From: Nesterenkonia sp. LB17
GTDB lineage: Bacteria; Actinomycetota; Actinomycetes; Actinomycetales; Micrococcaceae
Direction of reading: 5' to 3'
DNA length: 64,000 nucleotides
NCBI RefSeq assembly: GCF_022565915.1
Contig: NZ_JAJOYX010000001.1
Span: 682,001 to 746,000 of the forward strand
Positions 33,763 through 42,864 of the stretch are shown here, piece after piece (positions within the stretch are counted from its first letter, which is position 1; every line of letters begins with the position of its first letter). Position numbers and translations under genes: made by a program. The notes below the pieces were generated by a model. That model made no database searches. It saw only the letters and a program-made list of their open reading frames with translations, and had not been told where the DNA came from.

Positions 33763-34509
33763 ATGGACATGTCCGGCTTCGGAGTTTCCGTCTTCCACGG
33801 ATTCACCTCCACGCCCGCTTCGATGCGCCCGCTCGCCGACGCGCTGCAGGCCGCAGGCTTCACGGTGGATCTCCCGCTGCTGCCCGGTCACGGCACGAGC
33901 TGGGAGGAGCTGGCGAGCACCCCGCGCGCTGAGATCATGCGCGCGGCGCTGGCCAGCTACGACCGGCTCGCCGCCCGCTGCCCCCGGGTGGCGACCGTGG
34001 GCCTCTCGATGGGAGGGTCGCTGGCGCTGCATGTGGCCGCCCACCGTGGGGTGGAGGCCGTCTCGGTGATCAATCCCGGACTCCGGCTGGCGCCGCTCAC
34101 CGGACCGAAGGCCTGGGCGCTGGGCCGGATCCGGCCCTCGGTGGCGAGCATCGCCGGAGACATCGCCAAGCCCGACGTCGTGGAGGAGGCCTACGCACAG
34201 ACCCCGCTGCGCGCCGTCGTCGAGCTCGACCGGCTCTTCGCGCAGGTCCGCCGCGAGCTTCCGGTGCTCGCCCGTCGGGGCACGCCGGTGCTGCTGTTCC
34301 GCTCAGGCGTGGACAACGTCCTGCCCCCTTCCTCAGCCGATACCCTGGGCAGGGCGCTCTCGGCGGAGCAGCTCGAGGTCGTGGCGCTCACCCGCAGCCA
34401 GCACGTGGCGACGCTTGACCATGAGGCCGAGATCATCCACGAGCAGCTGATCGACTTTCTTCACCGACGGCACCACGCCGCCGAGCCCCCTGAGAGGATG
34501 GCGCCATGA
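33763..34509 (+). CDS. Alpha/beta hydrolase, carboxylesterase/monoacylglycerol lipase type
   Basis: A 248-residue protein of the Est30/monoacylglycerol lipase group: oxyanion motif VFHGFTSTPASMRPLADAL, LPGHGTSWEEL, nucleophile elbow TVGLSMGGSLALHVA (Ser near residue 89), acid in FRSGVDNVLPPSSAD, base His in RSQHVATLDHEAE. It probably hydrolyses short- to medium-chain esters or monoglycerides in the cytoplasm. Its stop overlaps the next gene's ATG. Placement opposite an acyltransferase and upstream of an acyl-CoA synthetase suggests lipid turnover. Confidence 0.88.
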   Translation: MDMSGFGVSVFHGFTSTPASMRPLADALQAAGFTVDLPLLPGHGTSWEELASTPRAEIMRAALASYDRLAARCPRVATVGLSMGGSLALHVAAHRGVEAVSVINPGLRLAPLTGPKAWALGRIRPSVASIAGDIAKPDVVEEAYAQTPLRAVVELDRLFAQVRRELPVLARRGTPVLLFRSGVDNVLPPSSADTLGRALSAEQLEVVALTRSQHVATLDHEAEIIHEQLIDFLHRRHHAAEPPERMAP

Positions 34510-34895
34510 GCACCTATCGCGACGACGAACCCAGCAGAGTCTTCGGTCGAGGCGGCCGCTCACGGCCGCTGCCCGGCCAGGGAGGTCCGGGTCAGGGCGG
34601 CCCGGGTCAGGGTCCCCGGGATCACAGCGTGGATGACTCCGCGCTCGAAGAGATCGACGACTTCCAGCCGCCCAACCCGAAGAACCCGCTCGCCGGCGCC
34701 AAGCCTGCCGTGGTGCTCGGGGCGGTGCTCAGCATCGGCGCGATCCTGGCGCTGATCATCGTGCCGTTCCTGCCGCTGAATGCGCCCGGCTGGACCGTGC
34801 CCGCGCTGATCGGCGTGGTGCTGGCCGGACTGGTCATCCTCTTCCTGCAGATGCCGCGCAGCCGCACCGGGTCAGGCGACGGCGCACAGGTCTGA
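34506..34895 (+). CDS. Small membrane protein of unknown function
   Basis: A 129-residue protein: a polar N-terminus with three Gly-Gln-Gly-Gly-Pro-like repeats (GQGGPGQGGPGQGP, about 24-37), an acidic stretch (DDSALEEIDDFQPP), then two membrane helices (about 68-87 and 97-115). Overlaps the esterase gene by 4 nt, so it is co-translated. It has the look of the short actinobacterial proteins encoded beside lipid enzymes; no family is recognised with confidence. Confidence 0.75.
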   Translation: MSTYRDDEPSRVFGRGGRSRPLPGQGGPGQGGPGQGPRDHSVDDSALEEIDDFQPPNPKNPLAGAKPAVVLGAVLSIGAILALIIVPFLPLNAPGWTVPALIGVVLAGLVILFLQMPRSRTGSGDGAQV

Positions 34896-34991
34896 GCAAG
34901 TTTTCCATGGGGACACGAATCATCCAGCTACCGTTCAGTAACGGGCTGTGAGACGATGATGTGAGATAGCACACACGATGGAGGAGCCCCC

Positions 34992-36815
34992 GTGAAGGAA
35001 ATCGCAACACCGCCCGCAGTCGATGTTCCCGCCGAGCTGAACATCACTGACCTGCTCGAACGTCAGGTCACCGCGGACCCGCAGAACATCCTCTTCGGTC
35101 GCCAGCTCACCCCGGGCCAGTGGACCGACGTCAGCGCCGCCGAGTTCCGCGACCAGGTGGTGCAGCTCGCCAAGGGCATCATCGGTTCCGGCGTCGAGGT
35201 CGGTGACCGGGTCGCCATCATGGCCCCCACCCGCTACGAGTGGACGCTGCTCGACTTCGCGATCTTCTACGCCGGCGCCGTGACCGTGCCGGTCTACGAG
35301 ACGTCTTCGCCCTCCCAGGTCGCGTGGATCATCGAAGACGCCGGCGTGAAGCTGCTCGTCGCCGAGACCCCGGCCCACCAGAAGATCGTCGAGCGCGCCG
35401 TCGCCCAGGAGAACCTCACGGGTCTGGGCAACGTCTACACCATCGAAGGCTCCGGCCTGGATCAGCTGCGCGCCAAGGGCGCTGAGGTCACCGAGGCGCA
35501 GGTCGCCACTCGACGCAGCGCCGCCGTCGGTGCTGACCTCGCGACGATCATCTACACCTCCGGGACCACCGGGCGGCCCAAGGGCTGCGAGCTGACCCAC
35601 TCGAACTTCACCGAGCTCTCGCTCCAGGCGCTGGGCTCCTCGCTGGGCACGGTGGTCGACAAGAACGCCTCCACGGTGATGTTCATCCCGCTGGCCCACG
35701 TCTTCGCCCGCTTCATCTCCGTGCTCGCCGTCGCCGGCGGCTCCCGGGTCGGACACACCTCCGACATCAAGGAGCTGGTGGACGACCTGGGCACCTTCCA
35801 CCCGACCTTCCTGCTGGCCGTGCCGCGGGTCTTCGAGAAGATCTACAACGCCGCGATGCTCAAGGCCGAGTCCGACGGCAAGGGAGCCATCTTCGAGAAG
35901 GCGGCGAACACCGCCATCGAATGGTCCCGCGCCAAGCAGAACGGCAAGGTCCCCTTCGCCCTGGGGCTCAAGCACACGGTCTTCGACAAGCTCGTCTACT
36001 CCAAGCTGCGCGCCCGGATGGGCGGACAGGTCGCCCATGCGGTCTCCGGCGGCTCGCCGCTGGGGGAGCGGCTCGGCCACTTCTTCTACGGCGTGGGCGT
36101 GCAGATCCTCGAGGGCTACGGGCTGACCGAGACCACGGCGCCGCTGACCGTGAACACCCCTGCGCTGAGCAAGATCGGCACCGTCGGGGCGCCGCTTCCC
36201 GGGTGCGCGGTGAAGATCGCTGAGGACGGCGAGATCCTCGGCCGCGGCATCTGCGTCTTCCGCGGCTACCACAACCGGCCCGAGCTGAACCAGGAGATCT
36301 TCACCGACACCGGCTGGTTCCGCACCGGCGACGTCGGCACCCTGGACTCCGACGGCTGCCTCACCATCACCGGCCGCAAGAAGGAGATCCTGGTCACCGC
36401 GACCGGGAAGAACGTCTCACCGGCCCAGCTGGAAGACCTGATGCGCTCCGACGCGATCGTCTCCCAGGCTGTGGTGGTCGGCGACAACCGGCCCTTCGTG
36501 GCGGCGCTGATCACCCTGGACGAGGAGACCCTGCCGCAGTGGCTCGAGCGCAAGGGACTGGACCCCAAGACTCCGGTCTCCGAGCTGGCGAAGCACGAGA
36601 CGATCATCGCCCACGTGCAGTCGGTGGTCGACCGGGCGAACGAGTCGGTCTCCCGCGCCGAATCGATCCGCGACTTCCGGCTGCTGCACACCGACTTCAC
36701 CATCGAATCCGGCCACCTCACCCCCTCCCTGAAGATCAAGCGACCTGTGGTGATGAAGGACTTCGCCGAAGAGGTCGAGGCGCTCTACACCGAGGCTGCC
36801 GCCAAGAAGGGCTGA
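34992..36815 (+). CDS. Long-chain fatty acid--CoA ligase (FadD15 type)
   Basis: A 607-residue AMP-forming synthetase: P-loop TIIYTSGTTGRPKGCELTHS (near residue 184), IPLAHVFARFI, GYGLTETTAPLTV, TGWFRTGDVGTLDSDGCLTI and the catalytic Lys region near the C-terminus (LTPSLKIKRPVVMK). It activates long-chain fatty acids to acyl-CoA for lipid synthesis or breakdown, at the membrane. GTG start with an excellent ribosome binding site GGAGGAG 6 nt upstream (34979-34985). Followed by a hairpin terminator. Confidence 0.93.
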   Translation: MKEIATPPAVDVPAELNITDLLERQVTADPQNILFGRQLTPGQWTDVSAAEFRDQVVQLAKGIIGSGVEVGDRVAIMAPTRYEWTLLDFAIFYAGAVTVPVYETSSPSQVAWIIEDAGVKLLVAETPAHQKIVERAVAQENLTGLGNVYTIEGSGLDQLRAKGAEVTEAQVATRRSAAVGADLATIIYTSGTTGRPKGCELTHSNFTELSLQALGSSLGTVVDKNASTVMFIPLAHVFARFISVLAVAGGSRVGHTSDIKELVDDLGTFHPTFLLAVPRVFEKIYNAAMLKAESDGKGAIFEKAANTAIEWSRAKQNGKVPFALGLKHTVFDKLVYSKLRARMGGQVAHAVSGGSPLGERLGHFFYGVGVQILEGYGLTETTAPLTVNTPALSKIGTVGAPLPGCAVKIAEDGEILGRGICVFRGYHNRPELNQEIFTDTGWFRTGDVGTLDSDGCLTITGRKKEILVTATGKNVSPAQLEDLMRSDAIVSQAVVVGDNRPFVAALITLDEETLPQWLERKGLDPKTPVSELAKHETIIAHVQSVVDRANESVSRAESIRDFRLLHTDFTIESGHLTPSLKIKRPVVMKDFAEEVEALYTEAAAKKG

Positions 36816-36867
36816 GCAGCAAGAGACGCTGAAACCTTCAGACGTCGATCGATGCAGAACAGCTGAG

Positions 36868-36898
36868 GAGCCCGGGGGCGCACACCGCCCCCGGGCTC
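36868..36898 (+). terminator. Hairpin terminator after the acyl-CoA synthetase gene
   Basis: Perfect 13-bp arms gagcccgggggcg and cgcccccgggctc around cacac. No T-run follows, so it is a strong hairpin rather than a textbook intrinsic terminator. Confidence 0.75.
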
Positions 36899-36956
36899 AC
36901 TTCGTCCGCATGATGGAATGCCGCTCCGCCATTAGGCGCGCCCGTGCGCGGCGGAC

Positions 36957-36962
36957 TACCCT
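36957..36962 (+). promoter_or_regulatory. -10 box of a leaderless promoter for the DAHP synthase gene
   Basis: TACCCT, exactly 6 nt before the GTG at 36969; no ribosome binding site is present, which supports leaderless initiation. Confidence 0.55.
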
Positions 36963-36968
36963 GAACAG

Positions 36969-38375
36969 GTGACTACCACGCCAGAGCCCCGAACCGACGC
37001 CCCGCTGACCGCCCCCGGAGAGATCCTCCACGTCGGGGCAGCAGACTATCCGGGCCTGGACGAGTGGCGTTCATTGCCGCTGAGCCAGCAGCCGGACTGG
37101 CGCAGCCACGAAGACTTCGACTCCGCCTATGCGGAGCTCTCCGCGCACCCTCCGCTGGTCTTCGCCGGGGAGGTCGACAAGCTCAAGCGACGCCTGGCCA
37201 AGGTTGCCAACGGTGAGGCGTTCCTGCTCCAGGGCGGCGACTGCGCCGAGACCTTCGACGGCGTCACCGCCGACCGGATCAGTGCCAAGATCAAGACCAT
37301 CCTGCAGATGGCCGTCGTGCTCACCTACGGCGCCTCGCTGCCGGTGGTGAAGATGGGGCGCATGGCCGGGCAGTACGCCAAGCCGCGCTCCTCCGATGTG
37401 GAGACCCGCAACGGCGTGACGCTGCCGACCTTCCGCGGCGAGATCGTCAACGGCTTCGAGTTCACCGAGGAATCCCGCGTGCCCGACCCCAAGCGGATGG
37501 TCGCGGCCTACCACAAGTCCGCCGCCACGCTGAACCTGGTCCGGGCCTTCACCGAGGGCGGCTTCGCCGACCTTCGCGCGGTGCAGCAGTGGAACAAGGG
37601 ATTCATGGAGAACCCCGCCCACGCCCGCTATGAGCAGCTCGCCGGGGAGATCGACCGCGCGGTGCGCTTCATGGAGGCCTGCGGTGCTGACTTCGAAGGA
37701 CTCAAGCGCACCGAGTTCTACGCCGCCCACGAGGCGCTGCTGCTGGACTACGAGCGCGCACTGACCCGGATCGACTCCCGCACCGGAAAGCCCTACGTGA
37801 CTTCCGGCCACTTCGTCTGGATCGGCGAGCGGACCCGCGAGCTCGACGGCGCACACATGGACTACCTCTCCCGGGTGCAGAACCCGGTCGGGGTCAAGCT
37901 GGGCCCCAGCACCACCCCGGAGACCGTCCTGGCGATCATCGACAAGCTTGATCCCGAGCGGGAGCCCGGACGGCTGACCTTCATCGTGCGGATGGGCGCC
38001 TCCAACGTCCGGGAGAAGCTCCCGCCGCTGGTGACCGCGGTGCGCGACTCCGGCGCCAAGGTGGTCTGGGTGACCGACCCGATGCACGGTAACACCATCA
38101 CGGCCGACAACGGCTACAAGACCCGCCGCTTCGACGACATCCTCGACGAGGTGCGCGGCTTCTTCGAGGTCCACCGCTCGCTGGGCACCTACCCGGGTGG
38201 GCTGCACGTGGAGATGACCGGCGACGACGTCGCCGAGTGCCTCGGCGGCTCCGACATGGTCGACGAATCAGCCTTCGATCAGCGCTATGAGTCCCTGGTG
38301 GACCCGCGGCTGAACCACAAGCAGTCCCTGGAGCTGGCGTTCCTGGTGGCAGAGTCCCTCACCCAGGTGAGATAG
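36969..38375 (+). CDS. aroG: Class II 3-deoxy-7-phosphoheptulonate synthase (DAHP synthase)
   Basis: A 468-residue class II (plant-type) DAHP synthase: FAGEVDKLKRRLAKVANGEA, LLQGGDCAETFDG with the metal-binding Cys, MAGQYAKPRSS, VWIGERTRELDGAHMDYLSR, KLGPSTTPETVLAII, WVTDPMHGNTI and GGLHVEMTGDDVAECLGG. It condenses phosphoenolpyruvate with erythrose 4-phosphate, the first step of the shikimate pathway that aroA (5.4-7.0 kb) also serves. In actinobacteria this class is feedback-regulated and can bind chorismate mutase. It converges with the kinase gene; the 76-bp gap has no obvious terminator. Confidence 0.94.
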   Translation: MTTTPEPRTDAPLTAPGEILHVGAADYPGLDEWRSLPLSQQPDWRSHEDFDSAYAELSAHPPLVFAGEVDKLKRRLAKVANGEAFLLQGGDCAETFDGVTADRISAKIKTILQMAVVLTYGASLPVVKMGRMAGQYAKPRSSDVETRNGVTLPTFRGEIVNGFEFTEESRVPDPKRMVAAYHKSAATLNLVRAFTEGGFADLRAVQQWNKGFMENPAHARYEQLAGEIDRAVRFMEACGADFEGLKRTEFYAAHEALLLDYERALTRIDSRTGKPYVTSGHFVWIGERTRELDGAHMDYLSRVQNPVGVKLGPSTTPETVLAIIDKLDPEREPGRLTFIVRMGASNVREKLPPLVTAVRDSGAKVVWVTDPMHGNTITADNGYKTRRFDDILDEVRGFFEVHRSLGTYPGGLHVEMTGDDVAECLGGSDMVDESAFDQRYESLVDPRLNHKQSLELAFLVAESLTQVR

Positions 38376-38451
38376 GCCCCAGCGGCAGGTTCTCGGGACG
38401 GGCCGCTGACGCGGGCCACAGGCGAACCGGTCCCAGGCCGCGCGCAGGTCC

Positions 38452-39909
38452 TCAGCCCCCGAGGCTGGGGATCAGCGCGCTGCTCACGCCGATCCAGCCG
38501 GCCAGCAGCACCAACAGGGCGCTGCCGATCATGATCGCGGCGATCATCAGCCAGACCCGGGTGGCATCGGGGCCAGCAAGCTCGACCGTGGGGCGCTGAC
38601 GCTCGCGCTTCTCCGTGCGGACCCGTTCCACCGGCCGTCGGGCGCCGACGGAGGGCTGCATGCCGGTCGCCGGCTCTGCGACGCTGAGCCGGGGCGGGCG
38701 CAGCTGCAGCCCGCTGGTGGGCACCTCGGTGACCAGCTGGCGATCCTCCTCGGCCAGGCTCGAGGGGCGCCCGTGGGCGGCGTCGCGATGCTCGGCCTCC
38801 AGGTGGGTGGTCCGCGCGTTGCCCAGGGCCGCGTCGATGTCCTCGTCCCAGGGCTGCAGGTCGTCGGGCTGCGGCTCGTCCCCGGGAGTCTCGAACAGGG
38901 AAGCCGATGCCTGCTGCGCTCCGGTCTCCAGGAAGGCCTCGTCGGAGTCCCCGGGCAGCATCGTGGTGGGCCGCTGGCCGGTGCGCTCGGACGCTCGTGC
39001 GGAGACGCCCATGGCGGGGATCGGTCGCGTCGCGGGGCTCCTGAGCGCGCCGTCGAAGTCGAGCTCGGCGTCGCTGAGCAGGCCGCGGGTCTCACGCAGC
39101 ATCTTCAGCAGCTCATCGGCGTTCTTCGGCCGCAGCGCCACCTCGGGCCGGGTGGCGATGCTGACCAGGTCATCGAGCTCGCCGGCGAGTCCCTGGACCT
39201 GAGCCGAGGGGACCGGCACGGTGGAGTTCACGTGCTGGTAGGCGACCCGCACGGGGGAGTCTCCGGTGAAGGGCTGCACGCCGGTGAGCATCTCGTAGAG
39301 CAGGATGCCGATGGCGTAGATGTCGGAGCGCTCATCGGCTCCCTCTCCGGAGAGCAGCTCCGGAGAGATATAGGCCACGGTGCCCATCAGCGTCGAGGTC
39401 CCGGAGTGGTGGGTCGCGGCGCGGGCCAGCCCCAGATCGGCAAGCTTGATCCGCCCGTCATGGGAGACCAGCACGTTCTCCGGCTTGATGTCTCGGTGGA
39501 CCAGGCCGGCGCGGTGTGCCGCAGCCAGGCCCTGCAGGATCGAGTCCATGTAGGTCAGCGCCAGCCGAGGCGTCATCGCCCCGTGCTTGAGCAGCGTGCG
39601 CAGGGTGGCGCCGGGGACGTACTCCATCACCAGGTAGGCGGTCTCCTGGGCCTGTCCCTGATCGAGCACCTGGACCACATTGGGGTGGGCGATCAGCGCG
39701 GAGTTCCGGGCCTCCTGCTCGAATCGCTCCACGACCTTGCGATCCTCCGCCATGTGCGGGAACAGCACCTTCAGGGCGACCTCTCGGCCGAGCCGCTGGT
39801 CCTGGGCGCGGTAGACCGTGGACATGCCGCCACGTGCGATGCGCTCATCGATCACATAGCGGTCATCGATCCTGGAACCTATCCACGGGTCAATCTGTTC
39901 AGAGCTCAC
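38452..39909 (-). CDS. Serine/threonine protein kinase (PknL-like)
   Basis: A 485-residue Hanks-type kinase: glycine-rich loop IARGGMSTVYRAQD, VAIK-type Lys in REVALKVLF, HRDIKPENVLV catalytic loop, ADLGLARAATHHSGTST (DLG in place of DFG) and GTVAYISPELLSGEG. The kinase domain ends near residue 280. A roughly 170-residue disordered juxtamembrane region and one transmembrane helix (VWLMIAAIMIGSALLVLLAG) follow; there are no PASTA domains outside. Neighbours (class II DAHP synthase and polyprenyl synthetase) match the mycobacterial pknL locus. A -10 TACCCT lies 6 nt before the GTG start, so leaderless expression is likely. Confidence 0.92.
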   Translation of the reverse strand: MSSEQIDPWIGSRIDDRYVIDERIARGGMSTVYRAQDQRLGREVALKVLFPHMAEDRKVVERFEQEARNSALIAHPNVVQVLDQGQAQETAYLVMEYVPGATLRTLLKHGAMTPRLALTYMDSILQGLAAAHRAGLVHRDIKPENVLVSHDGRIKLADLGLARAATHHSGTSTLMGTVAYISPELLSGEGADERSDIYAIGILLYEMLTGVQPFTGDSPVRVAYQHVNSTVPVPSAQVQGLAGELDDLVSIATRPEVALRPKNADELLKMLRETRGLLSDAELDFDGALRSPATRPIPAMGVSARASERTGQRPTTMLPGDSDEAFLETGAQQASASLFETPGDEPQPDDLQPWDEDIDAALGNARTTHLEAEHRDAAHGRPSSLAEEDRQLVTEVPTSGLQLRPPRLSVAEPATGMQPSVGARRPVERVRTEKRERQRPTVELAGPDATRVWLMIAAIMIGSALLVLLAGWIGVSSALIPSLGG

Positions 39910-39915
39910 AGCCCC

Positions 39916-39921
39916 AGGGTA
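39916..39921 (-). promoter_or_regulatory. -10 box of a leaderless promoter for the kinase gene
   Basis: TACCCT on the minus strand, exactly 6 nt upstream of the GTG at 39909. Confidence 0.5.
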
Positions 39922-39987
39922 TCGAACCTGCCCAACTCCGAGTTGCCGCGGCGCGAGTCGATCCCGGGCCCCGCGCGGGTCTCGACG

Positions 39988-41076
39988 CTAGACCGTGCGC
40001 AGCACCAGGTGTCCGCGCAGCTGGTCGAACTCCTCGAGCACCTCCGCGGAGACGCCGAGATCCACAAGGTGCTGTGTCCGGGCGACGCTCTCGCCGGTGA
40101 GCTTCTCGATGCTGCGCTCGACCTCGTCGACGGCTCCAGACTCGGTGAGGATGGCGCGGGCCCGCTCCACCTGCTCCTCGCTCAGCGCCGGGTCTCCCAG
40201 CATCTGGCTGAGCTCCTGGGCTCCCGCCGCGGAGGAGCGGAACAACCCGTAGGCGATGAGCTCGGTGCGCTTGCCCTCACGCAGATCATCACCGACCGGC
40301 TTGCCGGTGGTCTCCGGGTCTCCGAAGACCCCGAGCAGATCGTCGCGCAGCTGAAACGCCTCTCCTACCGGCAGCGCCGCCGCGGCGAAGGCGCGGCACA
40401 GCTGGTCCGAGCCGCCGGCCAGGGCCGCGCCGAGGACCACCGGGTACTCGGTGGAGTACTTGGCAGCCTTGTAGCGCAGCACCCCGCGGGCCCGACTGAC
40501 CGCCTCGGTCTCGGTGTCGGCCGGGGTGCGCACCTCCTCCAGCACGTCGAGGTACTGCCCGGTGATGACCTCGGTGTGCATCTGATGGAAGGTCCGCGCG
40601 GCGAGCGGACTGCTCGCCAGCCCGTCCCGGGCGGCGGTGGACTGGGCATGGAAGAAGGCCTCCGAGGCCCAGGCGAGGGCGAGGTCGCCGGAGAGGATCG
40701 CACCGGTGGTCCCGAAATGACCGCGGTCTCCGCTGAAGCCGGATTCGCGGTGGAGCTGCTCGAAGCGGATGTGCGCGCTGGGCAGACCCCGGCGGGTCGC
40801 GGAGCGGTCGATCACGTCGTCGTGGACCAGCGCAGCCGCCTGGAACAGCTCCAGCGCCACCCCCAGCTCGACGACGCCCGCGCCGCGCCCGGAGGCCGCC
40901 TGCCAGCCCAGTCGTGCCAGGGCGGGACGCATCTTCTTCCCACCCCGGGTCAGTGACATCAGCGCCGTGACCAAGGGGACCGCGTGTCGGGAGACTGCAT
41001 GGACCTCTGCGTGCCGCGCCTCGAGAAAGCCGGCGCACCTCGCGTTGACCTCGCTGATGAATTCTTCGCGCTTCAT
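39988..41076 (-). CDS. Polyprenyl (geranylgeranyl-type) diphosphate synthase
   Basis: A 362-residue trans-isoprenyl diphosphate synthase: first Asp-rich motif AALVHDDVIDRSATRRG (DDxxD, near residue 86), GGKKMRPALARLGW and second Asp-rich motif QLRDDLLGVFGDPETTGKPV. The chain length cannot be fixed; relatives in Micrococcales make GGPP or all-trans polyprenyl chains for carotenoids, menaquinone or lipid carriers. Divergent from dinB with only 18 bp between the start codons and overlapping -10 boxes. Confidence 0.9.
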   Translation of the reverse strand: MKREEFISEVNARCAGFLEARHAEVHAVSRHAVPLVTALMSLTRGGKKMRPALARLGWQAASGRGAGVVELGVALELFQAAALVHDDVIDRSATRRGLPSAHIRFEQLHRESGFSGDRGHFGTTGAILSGDLALAWASEAFFHAQSTAARDGLASSPLAARTFHQMHTEVITGQYLDVLEEVRTPADTETEAVSRARGVLRYKAAKYSTEYPVVLGAALAGGSDQLCRAFAAAALPVGEAFQLRDDLLGVFGDPETTGKPVGDDLREGKRTELIAYGLFRSSAAGAQELSQMLGDPALSEEQVERARAILTESGAVDEVERSIEKLTGESVARTQHLVDLGVSAEVLEEFDQLRGHLVLRTV

Positions 41077-41082
41077 GGCGGA

Positions 41083-41089
41083 TAGCCTA
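41083..41089. promoter_or_regulatory. Overlapping divergent -10 boxes for the polyprenyl synthase and dinB genes
   Basis: The palindrome gatagcctatc (41081-41091) gives TAGCCT on the plus strand (41083-41088), 6 nt before the dinB ATG, and TAGGCT on the minus strand (41084-41089), 7 nt before the synthase ATG. Both transcripts would be leaderless, and RNA polymerase could occupy only one direction at a time. Each -35 would lie inside the opposite coding region. Confidence 0.6.
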
Positions 41090-41094
41090 TCGGT

Positions 41095-42288
41095 ATGGCA
41101 CCGTCCCCACCGGCTGATTCACGCGTCCTCGCGCATGTGGATATGGATGCCTACTACGTGGAGGTCGAGCTGCTCACCCGCCCCGAGCTGCGCGGGCGCA
41201 AGATCATCGTCGCGCAGGACTCGGGTCGCTCCGTGGTGCTCTCGGCCTCCTATGAGGCCCGCGCGGACGGGGTGCGCTCGGCGATGCCGCTGGCCCGGGC
41301 GCGCCGGGCCAGTCCCGACGCCGTCGTGATCTCGCCCCACATGGACGTCTACCGAGAGCTCTCGCGGCGGATCATGAGCTATTTCGACACCGTCACCGAC
41401 GCCGTGGAGCAGCTCAGCGTGGACGAGGCCTTCCTCGATCTCACCGGGGCTCGACGGCGGTTGGGCGGACCCGAGCAGATCGGGCAGAAGATCCGCCGTG
41501 AGATCCGTGAGGAGTTCAACCTCCCCGCCACCGTGGGGATCGCCGACCGCAAGTTCATCGCCAAGATCGCCTCCACCCGGGCAAAGCCGGACGGGCTGAT
41601 GCTGGTCCCGCCGCACCGCCGCCTGGAGTTCCTGCATTCCCTGCCGGTGACCGCGATGTGGGGCGTCGGGGGAAAGACCGCAGAGTCCCTGAAGGCCTTC
41701 GGGATCACCACGGTGCTCCAGCTCGCAGAGACCCCGGAACCGGCGCTGCGCCGCCGCTTCGGGGTCACCGGCACGGCATTGCACCGGCTGGCCTGGGGAG
41801 AGGACGCCCGCGAGGTCCAGCCGCACCGGATCGAGAAGTCCATCGGGGCCGAAGAGACCTTTGCGGTCGATGTCGAGGATGAAGCGGCGCTGCGCGCAGA
41901 GCTGCTGCGACTCAGTCACCGGGTCGCCGCGCGGCTGCGCGAGTCGGGGGTCTCCGCCGAGGGGATCAGCCTGAAGCTGCGCTACAGCGACTTCGAGACG
42001 CTGACCCGTTCGTCCACCCTCTCCCATCCCACCCATTCCGCACTGGCCATCTACGCCCGCGTGCTGGGGATGCTGGAACGGCTGGGGGAGCGGCCGCAGC
42101 CGGTGCGCCTGGTCGGAGTCCGGGCGGAACGGCTGGTGGATGAGGGAGGCTCGCTGCAGCTGAGCTTCGATCGCACGGAGACGAACTGGCTCGACGCCGA
42201 GAGTGCGCTCGACGCGATCGCGAAGAAATTCCCACAGGTCCAGACTGCTCCTGCCTCGCTGCTGCGCGCTCGCCGCGAGGATCCATGA
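41095..42288 (+). CDS. dinB: DNA polymerase IV (Y-family translesion polymerase)
   Basis: A 397-residue Y-family polymerase: AHVDMDAYYVEVELL (first catalytic Asp), SYEARADGVRSAMPLARARR, QLSVDEAFLDLTGARR (Asp-Glu pair near residue 108), the thumb helix-hairpin-helix (AMWGVGGKTAESLKAFGITT) and a little-finger domain. The C-terminus ends soon after the little finger, without a beta-clamp-binding peptide that could be recognised. It copies past damaged bases. No LexA box was recognised upstream; its start is set by a -10 box only 6 nt away. Confidence 0.93.
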   Translation: MAPSPPADSRVLAHVDMDAYYVEVELLTRPELRGRKIIVAQDSGRSVVLSASYEARADGVRSAMPLARARRASPDAVVISPHMDVYRELSRRIMSYFDTVTDAVEQLSVDEAFLDLTGARRRLGGPEQIGQKIRREIREEFNLPATVGIADRKFIAKIASTRAKPDGLMLVPPHRRLEFLHSLPVTAMWGVGGKTAESLKAFGITTVLQLAETPEPALRRRFGVTGTALHRLAWGEDAREVQPHRIEKSIGAEETFAVDVEDEAALRAELLRLSHRVAARLRESGVSAEGISLKLRYSDFETLTRSSTLSHPTHSALAIYARVLGMLERLGERPQPVRLVGVRAERLVDEGGSLQLSFDRTETNWLDAESALDAIAKKFPQVQTAPASLLRARREDP

Positions 42289-42364
42289 CTGGAGGGTTCC
42301 TGGGCACCAGCCCAGAGATCGCCGCAGGGCGGACTGCGGGCTAGGTCTGCGGTGACGAAACCGC

Positions 42365-42375
42365 TAGACTATACA
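42365..42375 (+). promoter_or_regulatory. Promoter region of the DUF3040 gene
   Basis: Overlapping -10-like boxes TAGACT (42365-42370) and TATACA (42370-42375), about 60 nt before the ATG at 42432. The -35 is not clear. The dinB-DUF3040 gap (42289-42431) holds nothing else recognised. Confidence 0.45.
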
Positions 42376-42431
42376 CCTAGGCGTATCCAGATCGTCCACC
42401 ACGCCATACGACGACCGCGAGGAGCTTCACG

Positions 42432-42839
42432 ATGCCACTGTCGGAGCGTGAACAGCGCATGCTCAAGCAGCTCGAAGAACAGCTGCAGTCGGAGGATCCG
42501 AGCTTCGCAAGCTCCATGCAGGACTCCCCGACGGGAAAGCTCAACGTGCGCAACATTGTGCTCGGCGCTCTGGTCGCAGTCCTCGGCATCGTCGTCCTGC
42601 TGGTCAGCATCTACAACCAGTGGATCCCTGTCGGTGTGATCGGCTTCCTGATCATGGGTGCAGGCGTCTACTACGCCACCACCGGAGGAACCTCCGGAAA
42701 CTCCCGCGGCAACGGCGGCGGCAACGGCAACGGCGGTGGAGGCGGCGGCGGCGGACCCCGCAGCTCGGCCCCGAGTCCGTCCGGAAACTTCATGACCGGA
42801 CTCGAACAGCGCTGGGAAGAACGACGCCGGCAGGACTGA
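42432..42839 (+). CDS. DUF3040 membrane protein
   Basis: A 135-residue protein with the DUF3040 signature MPLSEREQRMLKQLEEQL, two membrane helices (about 37-56 and 60-77) and a Gly/Asn-rich tail (GNGGGNGNGGGGGGGG) ending in a conserved-looking FMTGLEQRWEERRR. Widespread in Actinobacteria upstream of mraZ and the division cluster; function unknown, but position suggests an envelope role. Good ribosome binding site (GAGGAG) and a clear intrinsic terminator after the stop. Confidence 0.9.
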   Translation: MPLSEREQRMLKQLEEQLQSEDPSFASSMQDSPTGKLNVRNIVLGALVAVLGIVVLLVSIYNQWIPVGVIGFLIMGAGVYYATTGGTSGNSRGNGGGNGNGGGGGGGGPRSSAPSPSGNFMTGLEQRWEERRRQD

Positions 42840-42864
42840 CTCCTCCAGGCATCACCTGACTTCG

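Noticed and set aside
34935-36272. 445-residue minus-strand frame opposite the acyl-CoA synthetase
   Set aside because: No homologous features, and the plus strand encodes a canonical AMP-forming ligase.
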